A stretch of 64,000 bases of DNA from Sipunculus nudus (lineage: Eukaryota > Annelida > Sipuncula > Golfingiida > Sipunculidae). Under the pieces are notes generated by a model. It did not search any database, was not told the origin of the DNA, and saw only the letters and a list, made by a program, of their open reading frames with translations. The DNA lies in assembly GCA_026874595.1 (NCBI GenBank), contig CM049306.1, forward strand, positions 55,799,519-55,863,518, in the 5' to 3' direction. Shown one piece after another: positions 12,126 to 22,806 of the stretch. The translations under genes and the position numbers were made by a program. Each line of letters opens with the position of its first letter. Position 1 is the first letter of the stretch.

Positions 12126-13242
12126 AATTCTTTATGTACATGTCAAAATACAAAATACAAAATACAAAATGCAAAAAAAAAAATATAAAATTTTATTTTT
12201 CGTCCGTTTTACAACATATAGTAATATTAGCCATAGGATATACTTACAGACGATATAGATTCATTCATAAAAGAAATAAGCACCCGGTCCAATTCAGCGT
12301 CATGGCCCTTGGGCCACTTATTAAATTTTTTACATAGATCAGACAAATACCGTCAGGTGTTATTTTCTTGCTTCTTTCTTGAGCTCTTTCAGAAGACAAA
12401 CGTTGTATTGTTCCCCATTTATTTCAGTGTAAAACTTAAGTCTCTGAAATGATCTCGTTCTACAGTTCAGACCTCTCCGGTGAAAGGGTTTTCAAAATTA
12501 ACTTTATATAAGCCTTTGGTGTCTATGACGACGAGATTTCCTGTATGTGTACTTTTATTATAAAAGTGTGTAATATTTATATATTATAATCAATTTATCA
12601 AGTGAAGTTACAATCTGCAAATATAAATGTGCAGTTTTATCATTTGCTGTGTATCGATTATACACAATTTTACTGTAAAACTGAACCCAGTGAGAATACA
12701 GAACTATATAGGACTCTATGAATACATATTTTCATATATATGTATTACCAGAAAGATTCGAGGGTACCAGTTAAGTAAGTAAAGCATTTAATGAGTATTT
12801 CATCCAATTTTAGTCTTAATAATGTGGTGCATGTACTAACAAGTATTGGTCAATACGAATCGATACATAACGATACATCGATATAGTTGCGAAACGTTTT
12901 GCATGTTGTATTGTCGCAACACGGAAACGCAATCCTTGCTGAAAGTTTGGGTAGATTTCCATGTTTAATAACCGTACTGACCGTTGTCCAACAGGCGGCT
13001 TGTTTAGCAGAACATCTGAACATCTCTCTTTTCCACGAAATTGAAGTAACAGTAGGAGTATAAAAGCTATGCAACGGTAGGTAATATCAAAATAACGCTT
13101 TCAGTACTCAATTTTTGTTCTTGATTTATTTTTTAAAGCTAAATAATGTAGGTATTAATGATGAGAAACGTTTGATCGACCGTGATTTTATATACGCTTC
13201 TGAGGCAGCGAAAATCTTGCGTTTCTATTAAGAAGCTACAGA
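12126..13242. other. No gene seen
   Basis: AT-rich DNA. A short AAATACAAAATAC-type simple repeat lies at 12146-12185, and a cryptic GATACAT/CGATA-rich stretch at 12850-12890. Confidence 0.5.
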
Positions 13243-13297
13243 TTTCACGATATAGGTAGTAGGCCTATAGGTATAGCGCTGCGTAAAGAGCGTAGGT
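13243..13297 (-). repeat. SINE-tail-like conserved segment
   Basis: On the minus strand this reads ACGCTCTTTACGCAGCGCTA then TACCTATAGGCCTACTACC. It corresponds to the tail-like segment at 42.17, 56.01 and (minus) 37.08 kb. Only this segment is conserved here. Confidence 0.6.
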
Positions 13298-14028
13298 TTT
13301 ATAAAGAGAATGGCGCATAACATCAATACATATCGTGTATCGCTCTCAGTGTATAACAGTGTTCGTATTGTACACCACAGGGCGCCCATACCCAGCTGTA
13401 GCAAAACTACTTAACTGCTGATTTATCTTAACCTGCATATGTGTTTCTGTAAAATGCACCTTTCTTCTGGAACGTGGTTGCATACATGCAGTATAAATTT
13501 ATGGGACATCGATATACCTTGCAATGAAATGTATTGCTCTATAAATCTTTCACATATGATGTAAATATTTATATTGGAAGATGTGATATCGCCTGCGAAA
13601 TATTATTAGTAATTCTTTAAATATTTTCAAAGAAATAAACACAATGCATTACTCTGTTGTTCAACACTCATATTTCTAACAGAGGCAAAGTCACTTACAG
13701 TGTCAAACTAATTTAGCATTATTACTAAACCTAATTTAGCATTTTAACAATCTAATGATTCATGTATAAATATAGTGATATGTTGGTGCAAGCAATGGTA
13801 CTTGCAAATGTGTTGCTGTGAGGAAACTGCTTGGAAGTTCTAACTTGTATGCATATGATGAAGCTTATTATGCAAACCTTATATTTGAACAAAAAAACTG
13901 ATAAACAATGGCACCATTGACGACAAACAACTAAATATAGAGAAAGCGTGATAAGTAATCGGGGGAAAAATGGCCGCCCCAGCTCGGACAACAACAATAA
14001 ATAGACACGTAAAATTCCATTTTAATCA
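13298..14028. other. No gene seen
   Basis: AT-rich sequence. I see no supported feature. Confidence 0.5.
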
Positions 14029-14520
14029 TGGGACTTTTCGAGTTTGGGTCTAAATATGGTTTTGACGATTATGAATTTCGTAACTGGATGTAATTCGATG
14101 CGTTTAAAGTAATCGTTCCAGAACTGATGAAGTTTGACGGTAACGTAACGGAGGCTGGTAAAATCCCGCAATGTTACGTCACTGACTACGTTCTCAGGGA
14201 AAGATGCTGCACAGTGCGTCAACTATATATGGCATTTCATGAAAACCTTGCAGCATGGCGTCGACGTGAGAAGCTAGCCTTGATTGGAATACGTCAGTGG
14301 GCGTTTGATATAACATCGTGCTCAGGTGTGTCAACCTGCATCTCAATGAACAAAAAGAAACGCCAATACCAAACCTGCTAAAAGTAATAATCCTGCCGAG
14401 CCGGATGGCAAATGCAGCCCCTACGCCGACCCGCAAATACCGCGTGAAAGGCCAAAGGGTCCCCCTCCTACATATGAGGATTACCAGCCCGTGATCTGTT
14501 ACTCTATGTCTTAAAACATA
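14029..14520 (+). pseudogene. Possible decayed coding segment ending in a PPxY tail
   Basis: One + frame begins ATG at 14029 (MGLFEFGSKYGFDDYEF) and runs to 14381 with a single internal TAA after about 21 codons. It includes KIPQCYVTDYVLRERCC and AAWRRREKLALIG. A second frame, open from about 14350 to a TAA near 14514, encodes a hydrophilic tail with PKGPPPTYEDYQPVICYSMS. The PPPTY is a PPxY motif of the type bound by WW domains in cytoplasmic tails. A frameshift or an intron would be needed to join the two. A minus frame also overlaps at 14022-14222, so the strand is not certain. I recognise no family. The shared composition and length suggest a decayed or partly read gene rather than chance, but only weakly. 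Confidence 0.25.
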
Positions 14521-14939
14521 GTAACTGACCTTTAATCTTATGTTTCAATGTAAACTAATAATTTTTGTTTCAAATGTTAAAGTTCACTGTCACATTATAT
14601 GGATATACATACATTATCTGTTTCAACCAGGTTCCATGGCTAATTAACACTTTTATTTAATTTTCATTGGCATTTACTTGTTAGTATTTATATATCTTTA
14701 TATTTTATTCGTAATTGATTAACACACATTTTAAGGCTAAAGTCTATTCTAAATGTAAAAATAAATATATGCTTTTTATCTGAATTAATAATAAAACGAC
14801 AACAACAAATCTGAGGCCGACTATTTTATGTTTTGAAACATAAGGTAGTGGATTGAAACAAAATATAGTACCATTGAATGTAATCTAACATTTAAGTGAA
14901 GCGCTTAATAAAATCGACAGAAGATAGTCGATTTATTGA

Positions 14940-15286
14940 TAATGATATAGAGACAGACAGATGAGCAGACAGAGAAACAGACAGAGACATACAGAAAAAA
15001 TCATAGGCAGAGGGAGAGAGAGGGAAAAACGGGCAAAAGAAACGCCCAGAGAAGCACACACACACACACACACACACAAAGAAACGCACACATAAGACAC
15101 AATGAGACAGACACAGTGAGAACCAGACATAGACTGAGGCACTAAAAATAACACACAGATAGAAAGAGAGACAGACAGATGGACAGACAGAGAGACAATG
15201 ACAAGAATAGAGGTATGGACATACGCATAAAACAGGTACAAACAGAGAGACAGACAGACAGAAAGACAGACAGACAGAAAGACAAT

Positions 15287-15289
<3 letters not shown>
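14940..15289. repeat. Purine-rich cryptic (CAGA)n tract with (CA)n core
   Basis: Dense CAGACAGAC and AGAGAGAC words, with (CA)n at about 15056-15078. The minus-strand Cys-Val and Ser-Leu-rich frames here are artefacts. Confidence 0.85.

Positions 15290-15329
<40 letters not shown>
15290..15329. repeat. (TA)n directly upstream of the TRIM-like element
   Basis: An alternating TA run that stops exactly where the TGTTACG terminal repeat begins. Short (TA)n resumes after the element at 15763. Confidence 0.97.
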
Positions 15330-15333
<4 letters not shown>

Positions 15334-15485
15334 ACGGGATGACATAAAAGCGGACCGTACTGTCTCGCTAGAGAAGCTTGCTTTTCTAGCGAAGCGGTTG
15401 GTACGCCGGACTTGTGCGCCACAGACATTGGTTCGAATCCAGGATCGGCCCGATATTTTCCCCTTAGCTATTTGTCTTCGTAACA
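15330..15485 (+). repeat. Left terminal repeat with tRNA-like Pol III boxes
   Basis: The order is TGTTACGG, a TATA-like ACATAAAAG near 15343, an A box TAGCGAAGCGG (15387-15397, a perfect fit to TRGYNNARNNG), a B box GTTCGAATC (15431-15439, a perfect fit to GWTCRANNC), then CTTCGTAACA. The boxes are about 44 bp apart, as in a tRNA. By eye it differs from the right repeat at a little over a dozen positions. Confidence 0.8.
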
Positions 15486-15488
15486 AAA

Positions 15489-15500
15489 TGGGGGCTCGTC
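15489..15500 (+). promoter_or_regulatory. Primer binding site, tRNA-Pro type
   Basis: TGGGGGCTCGTC is complementary to the conserved ...GACGAGCCCCCA end of tRNA-Pro, starting 3 nt after the left repeat. Pairing stops after 12 nt, where the sequence goes on as TAACGT. Confidence 0.65.
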
Positions 15501-15594
15501 TAACGTGACGTTTAACTTTGTGGCCTAGGGAATAAGCTCACCAACGTGTGACTCCTGGGGTAATTTAGTCTTGTTCTGATAGGAGAACGCTCTT

Positions 15595-15603
15595 AAGAGG
15601 GGG
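15595..15603 (+). promoter_or_regulatory. Polypurine tract before the right repeat
   Basis: AAGAGGGGG lies 2 nt before TGTTACGG of the right repeat, the expected place for plus-strand priming. Confidence 0.5.
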
Positions 15604-15605
15604 TG

Positions 15606-15762
15606 TGTTACGGGGGTGACATAAAAGCGGACCGAACTGTCTCACTAGTGAAGCTTGCTTTTCTATCGAAGCGGTTCGTACGCCGGACTTGTGCGCCACC
15701 GACATGGGTTCGAATCCAGGATCGGCCCGATATTTCCCCATAGGTACTTGTCTTCGTAACAA
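15606..15762 (+). repeat. Right terminal repeat
   Basis: The same order as the left copy. The A box has one change (TATCGAAGCGG) and the B box GTTCGAATC (15708-15716) is intact. It ends CTTCGTAACA at the (TA)n. Confidence 0.8.
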
Positions 15763-15859
15763 TATATATATAGTTATACAAATACAGAGGAATTAAATTT
15801 CAAGCCGAATTTGTTTAACTATACATTTTTGGTTGCAGAAACAAAAGAGATTGATTTAA

Positions 15860-15862
<3 letters not shown>

Positions 15863-15912
<50 letters not shown>
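15863..15912. repeat. (TA)n microsatellite
   Basis: An alternating AT run about 100 bp downstream of the TRIM-like element. Confidence 0.97.
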
Positions 15913-15917
<5 letters not shown>

Positions 15918-16534
15918 ACAGAGAGATAAATAATATACCTTTTCCCACACAGTAAAGCATGTAGATGTATTGTGACTATTATACACCTGAGCTGACAGTA
16001 GATGTGCTTTTTTTACACACAAGCCGCAGCCTCATCACGACTCCCGCAACGAGACAGTCACCACAGAAACCCACAGACTTCATCGTCGTGACTGTGACAA
16101 TTGATTACTTCGTATTTTATTGTAGTTACCATATATTTCTTCATTTTTGTTCATTAATTATTAAGGAGCGTGCAATGTAAGTGTAAGTATACTGATTGAA
16201 ATATAAACGCAGAGTGTATTTTGGGATGATAAGAATGGAGATTATAACAGTAATAACTAGCAGTAGACCACACTCTTCTTGTGGACACTAATCACATTTT
16301 GCTGCACGTGTTCAAACAAACATATGCAGAAAAAAATCTGTCCTAGTTAACCGACACCATCACAGGGGCCCTCCAGTACAAAGATGACCTCGGATACCAG
16401 AAAATGGCTAGCTCAACGAAAAAAAAAAGAAACAAATAAAAAAAATTATAAAGATATTATGTTATTGTTGTTATTATAATTATTATTATTATGATTATTA
16501 TTATGATCAATTTCGACTAAGCTGGCCGAAACTT
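15913..16534. other. No gene seen
   Basis: AT-rich sequence with an imperfect (ATT)n patch at about 16460-16505. Confidence 0.5.
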
Positions 16535-16690
16535 ATATGAGCTATAGCGACCACCCTTTGTCTGTCGTCTCCTTCAATCGGCCGTTAACAGGGCACAAAT
16601 CCTAACGGATTGACCGTAATCCGGATAGGTCTCTGCATACCACAAGTTAGGTCATTGTGACATATATTCCGCGAGTCACGCAATTTTTAA
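16535..16690 (+). repeat. Head plus one monomer of the ~155-bp repeat
   Basis: TGAGCTATAGCGACCACCC with a GTCTGTCGTC run is followed by GGGCACAAATCCTAACGG and GGTCATTGTGACATATATTC. The layout matches the start of the 10.1-kb array, but with a single monomer. Confidence 0.75.
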
Positions 16691-17300
16691 AGCAAATTCA
16701 GGTTTTAGAAGATCAGGCTTGTGTTTTATGTTCATGGCTGCAAAATAAAAAAGTTCTCCAAAAAAAAATTAAAAGACATTATGATTCATCTACACATATA
16801 TCATTGTTATTGTGTAAAAAATGAAGCCCAGGTAGTTCTTCAGAACTGTTGCGGACAATTTTACCATTTAGGACTGTTGAAATATGAAATTAATTACCTC
16901 TTTCAGTTGAGGCACAATATAAATTTCCATATTTTTACACATTTACGTATTTTTTTCAGACTTGGATTAAGGTTGACATGTCAAAATAGTACCTCTACAA
17001 ACACAATCTTTATATTTAATGCACTAATGGAAAGAACGTGCATCACTTATACAGGTGTCCCTATCACCATGGAAATTTTAAAGAAAATTTGTATAACGAG
17101 TTCTTCACAGCTGCGGACAATTTTACAATATACGGATGATAATGCAGATTTATATCTGAAATTCATACTTTAAATCATATAACTGAGTAATAGTTGCAAG
17201 ATGTTCTGAAATCTGGCAAGCCCTTTTAGCTATTCAAGATTTGTAATGTTTTCATTGTCTCAATTGTTATATATTTTCTACAATGTTACACATAGAGCCT
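16691..17300. other. AT-rich segment with a short internal duplicate
   Basis: A 150-codon + frame (16721-17173) is Ile/Leu/Lys-rich and unrecognised. A word of about 30 bp, GCGGACAATTTTAC with GTTCTTCA before it, occurs twice (about 16835 and 17100), suggesting repeat-derived DNA and not an exon. Confidence 0.4.
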
Positions 17301-17390
17301 CTTTCGACATACGGAGGGATCCTGGGTAATATGTTTTGAGACGTGAAATTAGGTCATGAGGACCTATATTCTGAGAGTTACGCTCGTGTT
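17301..17390 (+). repeat. Partial ~155-bp monomer
   Basis: GAAATTAGGTCATGAGGACC followed by TATATTCTGAGAGTTACG matches the right half of the array monomer. Confidence 0.6.
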
Positions 17391-19134
17391 TGTGTGTTTT
17401 GAGCACTTAGAAAATCAGATTTGGGTCAGTGTTCAAGCTACATATGTGCATTTAGCCAAAAATAAGGAACATCTTGCATCTTCGGCCCATACATCCCTTG
17501 TCACCATGCAAAACATGAGGGATATCGACCCAGCTTGTTTTTCAGACATGTTGTGAACATAATTGCGAAATTTAACTGTTGACGTATGAAATTCATACTT
17601 ATAATTAGGTATCTCATTAATGATTCAATGGATCTTTCAGAAGTTCGGCAAGCTTATTAATCATGGATTATCATGTGCAAGACTCGTGGCGCCATCTACA
17701 TTTACTACAAATGATAAACTTATAACCGGTATGAACACAAAAAAAATACATAATTTACTACATAGGAATATGGTTTCACATAATTTGTAACCGTGTGTTT
17801 GCACTGAACATAATCTGATCGTCCTGTGCATGTGTTTGTGTTTGTCTTTTACTAACTCTGAGACGTCTGAATTCACAGACTTAAAACTTAGTCATTTTAT
17901 TATGCATGGGCCACATTAGCCAGCTATTATTTGCAATACGACTTTGGCCACCAGGTGGCGCTGGCGACCATAACACGCCTACGTTTTGTCTTGATTAGCC
18001 TGACAGAGAATCCTAAAAATACTAACCTGTACAAGCCACTATAGTGTTAAGAATAGAATAATAATAAAATATTATGACATAATGTGTATCAATAATAAGA
18101 TTTGTTATTGAATAGCTATGACTGATTAATCGATTGCATGTATGAATGAAAGTCCCAGGTGTTTGAAACCATTAAGTCATATGGAAATATGATGAGAGTA
18201 ATAGTGACAAATAACAATAATAGTTATTTGGTAATTTGACTGTTATTGCCTTCTAGAGCTAGACCTTTTATTAGACAGTAGTTAATTCAAATATATCATC
18301 TAGCAGGTTTGGTAATATACTATCCACTATTTGTTTTACCTTGAAAATGAGTCGACCTGTATGATGTTTATGTAAGATATTGTGTTTATCTGAGTTAAAC
18401 AACCTTCATATGAGCTGTTAAAATATTGAGATACAAACCTTGGTGCTCTAATTTGTAGCTCTCATGACAGATCTAGAGGTGTTTTACATATTCTTAACTC
18501 GGACATAAAATTTTTGAAAACGTCTATCATTTTATGTCATTTTAATGATATAATTCTTCTCTGTAACTGTTCATATACCTGTAGAATTAAGTTTTGGTTT
18601 ATGGCAAAAGGCCGTGCCAGATGAAAGATGTTTCTTTCTCGATAATTTACCCGTTCATATATAATAACACTTAGACCAAGTAAGGTACGTTATAATCACT
18701 TACATTAAAGGCTAGTACCCGTCAGTATCATAACTGACGTGCCATAATTAGGATATAAAAAATGGTACATAATAAGTCGGCTACAAAGCCATAAAGTAGG
18801 AGACAGAGTTGAGCACCTGTGTCCTTATTGTCTTCATTTTACATGGTGAGAGCTTGGCATAGTGAAATGGAGCGTAAACTTCAGGCAAGGATTAGTACTA
18901 AATTAATAATCTGCCCTTTCATCTAGTCGCAAACAGAAGTTATATAGTCATATACGGTATATACAACCTGCCTCCACATTAAGTTTCAGTGTTTTTTTCT
19001 GCAACCAAGAGATGTGACATTTTTGTTGAGCTGAATGTGTGACCTTATTTCAACGGTATTGTGCAACATTCATCTGGCATGTGTAGCTTTGATGTCTACT
19101 TCGTCTACTTTGAAGTTCAACAAAAAAATGTTTG
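17391..19134. other. Spacer without a gene
   Basis: AT-rich DNA. The only notable element is the CTCF-like site listed separately. Confidence 0.5.
17948..17961 (+). promoter_or_regulatory. CTCF-like core site
   Basis: CCACCAGGTGGCGC fits every position of the bilaterian CTCF core CCASYAGRKGGCRC. Occupancy cannot be judged from sequence. Confidence 0.4.
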
Positions 19135-19478
19135 TTAGGCAAAAATAAAAAAAAAGGTATGGTTCTCAGGCACTTTTTTTCAGAAATCAATGCGGGCGGG
19201 CGCTTTTTTTATTTTAAATTTTTTGGTATGTTTCGATAAAAATGTCAAATGATAAGGGAAAAGCATGAAAATAACAGTCGTATTTTGCTAAATAAGTAAC
19301 AGCACTACAAAACAAAGGAAATTGTATGGTTTTATCTTCTTGAAAGAAATGTCGGAGCGGCAGCAGCTCAAAATTGGAAAGTTTTTATTGAAAATCAAAA
19401 TAAAAATTTTTGATGCGGGGGTTTAAAATTGATGCGGGTGGTGCCTGAGAACCATACCTTTAATTTTTTTTGGCCTTA
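19135..19478 (+). mobile_element. MITE, family 'GTGCCTGAGAACC', full copy
   Basis: Terminal inverted repeats of about 35 bp: left AAGGTATGGTTCTCAGGCAC preceded by an A-rich run and TTAGGC, right GTGCCTGAGAACCATACCTT followed by a T-rich run and GGCCTTA. The interior is non-coding and includes ATTTTTGATGCGGGGG and TTTCGATAAAAATGTCA, which recur in the other copies. Confidence 0.85.
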
Positions 19479-20938
19479 CCATTCTTATTTTGTTCCGTGT
19501 GACCTTGAAAGTGGCATCGAGAAGGTTAATTGGACTCATCCTAAGTTTTCATTACCACAAAAGTGCTATAATAAAATAAAGGGCACCCTTAAAAGCGGTA
19601 TACAGGAGATAAAGGCTCTGTGTATATACCAACACGAATATCCTGATCCAGCGGATTAAATACTAATAAGCTGAAACACATTTGCAATGACTGTGTGTAC
19701 TTGCTTTGGAGAACATTTCCGCTGTGTGTATCTCAATTGAAGTCATTACCAAAAAAGGTAATTTTACATATTTATCATATATGATTTCAAAGTTTTTGTT
19801 GTCGAACTTCATAATTACATTAAAACCATCCATTACCAATGTCAGAAATTAATGTGGATTAGCACAGCTCTAAATCATTTCACAGTAGTAGATGACAAAG
19901 TATGTATGTTTTAACACATACAATTTCATCAGTGAAATTATATGATTATAAAGGCCAAAAAACACTGCCATCAAGCGTCAAATCTGGTAAAAATTGCTTC
20001 ACTTGTATAATATATTTCTTGAGCAATCTACAGATCTGACAGGTACACCCTCCAAGATGCCTGCTAATGATATGCGTTGGTAAGAATACAAAAGTGGCAT
20101 TACAAAAATGGAGGTGCATGGTTCTCTCTACCACAAATTCCTTTAAAATGATTTAATGAGTTAATACATATCTAATGCATATTAAACAAGGAGCTTATAG
20201 GGGGTCCCCTGTACCCTTCACTAAATTTATAGGACAACCACGTTTCCAAAGAGTCTTTAACACATTTGGATATTAAGAAAATAAAGAAAATGTGCCAAAA
20301 TAAACAGCAGTACTGGATTTTTATAAACATCCACGGATAATAGATTCTTTATACCTATATTTAAAACCCTTTCTTTCAGCAAATAAATAATAGGAAAATT
20401 AACACTAACCTTATAAGAGCATCTGTGAAAATCTTGTAAATGTACCCATTAAAAGATCATTAAAGAGCCTGCTTTTAACATATATAATGGGTATATTGGC
20501 TACCATCTCGGATTTAACAGGGCTATCATTATTTTTCAAATAATTCTGGCGTCCAGTGACATTAGAGGGAACCCTGATAAATTTGTTTTTCTCGAGTTCC
20601 GGATGCATGCATTGTGGCATATAATGTGTTTCCGTCTCATCATCTTACCGTCTTATATGGTGTCAAATTCCCCTTACGTTAAGCATGAACTGATCCATTT
20701 GTTAGTTACAATATTCGTGTAGGTGCCTGAAGAGCTAGTGTTGGCGATAAATACCACCGAATGATCCAATTTGAACTGAAACACAATGGTCCAATAAAAA
20801 ATTTATATTTTATGACTAATATATAATGATAGAAATCGCCTTTTTCGTCATTGTGGCAGCTCTTTTTAGTGCCATTCTGAATATTTTAGTCTGAGTTTTA
20901 ACTTAAAATGTGAAATGTCAATCCAGGGTCTATACTGC
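19479..20938. other. Spacer without a gene
   Basis: AT-rich sequence. Short frames lack any family signature. Confidence 0.5.
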
Positions 20939-21141
20939 AGAAGCGGATCCAGAGGAAAGGTCCAGGGGGCTCGAACCCCCCCCCCCCCGCCCCGATTCAA
21001 GCGTTCATCTGTCCTTTTTAAGGGGCTCAGACATTATTGCGGTATGTCTTTTCCGGACCTTTTTTCAGGTTTTATCATCATGGTCAGTCCTACTGAGTTG
21101 GACTCCTCTTTTTACTAAATTCTGAACACGCCCCTGTCCTG
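20939..21141 (+). mobile_element. GGATCCAG-type MITE, degraded right end
   Basis: It begins AGAAGCGGATCCAGAGG, has GTTGGACTCCTCTTTTTAC inside and ends near ACACGCCCCTG. The interior resembles the 58.5-kb copy on the opposite strand. A poly(C) of 13 lies at 20976-20988. Confidence 0.6.
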
Positions 21142-21582
21142 ATACTCACAACTTGCTCGAAAAAAAAAATAACATTATTATAATCAAATATCCGTTATTA
21201 ATTAATGGACCTTTTATCCTGCAATTAACAAATGCGGCTATTTTTTATTCTGTAATTATTTAAAGTATGTTAAAGACACTTCGAGGAACAAATAAAAAGT
21301 ACTCCTTAACTCCGCTTCCATATGTCTATATTCAGAGTAGTAAAAACGTTACTGTGTAAACAAAAACATACTTTCAGTTGTACTTTTCATACTTTACAGT
21401 GTAAAAAATTATGAACGGTATTATTACGTGGCTTGGGTACGTTGCACTTGACACAAAATATCTCTAAAGCTTAAGGTTACCGAATATACCTTGGTTTTAT
21501 TGATGGAGAAACACTATACCCGTTCAGGTTCATTTCTCTTCGGGTTGACCTTGAAAATGACCTTATATGTTAAAATGTAGGA

Positions 21583-21850
21583 TGGCACCCCCCTTCACTT
21601 TTTCCATCACATTTAGATTGGTTTATCTGGCATGGATGCCTCATATTAACAAGAAATATCCCCAAAAGTGAAAAATCGACCTTGGCTGGCCAATTTTTCA
21701 GTTTGAGCTTGCAAATGAAATTGAAATTTAAAATTTGATGTAGCATCCACCCACACTTCTTTCTTCACTCTATGGCTGATTGATCTAGCATGGATGCCTG
21801 CTATTAACAAGCAATGGCCTTAAAAGTGAAAAAAAAAATTTGGCTGGCTC
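21583..21850 (+). repeat. ~160-bp tandem duplication
   Basis: Two copies (about 21583-21690 and 21741-21850) share TTATCTGGCATGGATGCC, ATTAACAAG and AAAAGTGAAAAA followed by TTGGCTGGC, in the same order about 160 bp apart. Confidence 0.75.
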
Positions 21851-22054
21851 ACAAGAGGAACACACAGGGTCGGACCGAGATTTTCTCCAAATTGTGAATT
21901 TTTTAATCTATATTCATGCCAAATTCTATAACTTTCCCCAGACCATAGCTCACTCATCCACACAACTTACTGAGTTTTTATCACGAATATGTGGATATAT
22001 GCGAAGAATGTATTCGCTTCCGGAGCCATTCAATACTATAAACCTGGGCTATCC

Positions 22055-22233
22055 AGAGGCGGATCCAGAATTTAGGAAAGGGAGAGGGTAACTCAGGAGG
22101 ACTCATAAAAACCCTGAGAAAAAGGGGGGTCCAGACAGTTAAATTTGATCTGAAAACCTAAAACAAACTTTGCGGTGACAGTAAAAGGGGGGGGGGTCCG
22201 GACCTCCTGGAGCCCTCCCCTGGATCAGCTTCT
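22055..22233. mobile_element. GGATCCAG-type foldback MITE
   Basis: Left AGAGGCGGATCCAG is an imperfect inverted repeat of right CTGGATCAGCTTCT. Between them are GGGGGGTCCAGAC and GGGGGGGTCCGGACC. It is about 180 bp and non-coding. Confidence 0.65.
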
Positions 22234-22494
22234 GCTTACTATTTGCCAAAATTTCCGGGCCTATCAGGTCAAAATTTTTGTTCGTCCCGTGTGAGTTCGG
22301 ACTAAAGGTTCGTGGTTAGCTTAGAAGGGTCCGTATAAAATTTAATCAGTATTTTGTTTCTTAAATATATATTCATATTAATATTCAATACAAAACCACG
22401 ATACATTACTTAGTTTTGCCTAATTTTAGAATATTATTATCCGTGAGATCAGCATGTAACCATATAGCAAACCGGTAAGTTAGACCGGCTTGAG

Positions 22495-22806
22495 GTGGGC
22501 GACTCTGTTCAGACGTTAGCCGCTCATCCAGTAAAACTTGCCTCACTGGCTACTGATCTACTTCCGCAACTAGTAAATGTATACATGGCAAATGACCGTG
22601 TCGCAGCTGGAATAAACGTGCAGGAATTCGCGGTTAGTGAGGAGGACTTTTATTTTTGGAAGTTTAATCTTGTGTTTAAAGAAGTTTTCAACAAAAAGGC
22701 GCGCGATCATGCTTGTGACGCGGATAATTCTCCGGAACTGGGACTTGTGAAAAAAAAGTTGTCTTGCCCGAGTAGCGGCGGAGTTCATTACCTTGTTCTT
22801 TTATAA
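22495..22806 (+). CDS. Unrecognised open frame, possible exon fragment
   Basis: A GTG-initiated frame of 103 codons with balanced residue use that includes LAAHPVKLASLATDLLPQL, GINVQEFAVSEEDFYFWKFN and KEVFNKKARDHACDADN. It stands out from the AT-rich surroundings in composition. It has no ATG in a good place and no domain I recognise. ACCGGTAAGT at 22471 would be a donor but lies upstream. It may be an internal exon or an old transposon piece. A minus frame overlaps it. Confidence 0.2.
   Translation: MGDSVQTLAAHPVKLASLATDLLPQLVNVYMANDRVAAGINVQEFAVSEEDFYFWKFNLVFKEVFNKKARDHACDADNSPELGLVKKKLSCPSSGGVHYLVLL

Larger units (their letters stand above)
15330..15762 (+). mobile_element. TRIM-like miniature LTR retroelement
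   Basis: Two direct repeats of about 156 bp (15330-15485 and 15606-15762) flank a 120-bp interior with no coding capacity. Each repeat starts TGTTACGG and ends CTTCGTAACA, so it has LTR-type TG...CA ends with short inverted termini. Three bases after the left repeat lies TGGGGGCTCGTC (15489-15500), a perfect 12-nt complement of a tRNA-Pro 3' end. Just before the right repeat is a purine tract, AAGAGGGGG. Size and order fit a terminal-repeat retrotransposon in miniature. It sits inside (TA)n, so the target duplication cannot be defined. The alternative is two adjacent tRNA-SINE copies, but that does not predict the PBS and PPT in the right places. Confidence 0.72.

Noticed and set aside
14110-14150. 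Second hammerhead core (CTGATGAAG)
   Set aside because: No GAAA core or pairing stems follow at a workable distance.
15142-15762. Frames of 65-114 codons across the TRIM-like repeats (also 40744-40947)
   Set aside because: They are translations of the non-coding terminal repeats and neighbouring simple sequence. The recurring peptide reflects the repeat.
16721-17173. 150-codon + frame
   Set aside because: AT-driven residue use, no domain, and an internal nucleotide duplicate that points to repeat DNA.
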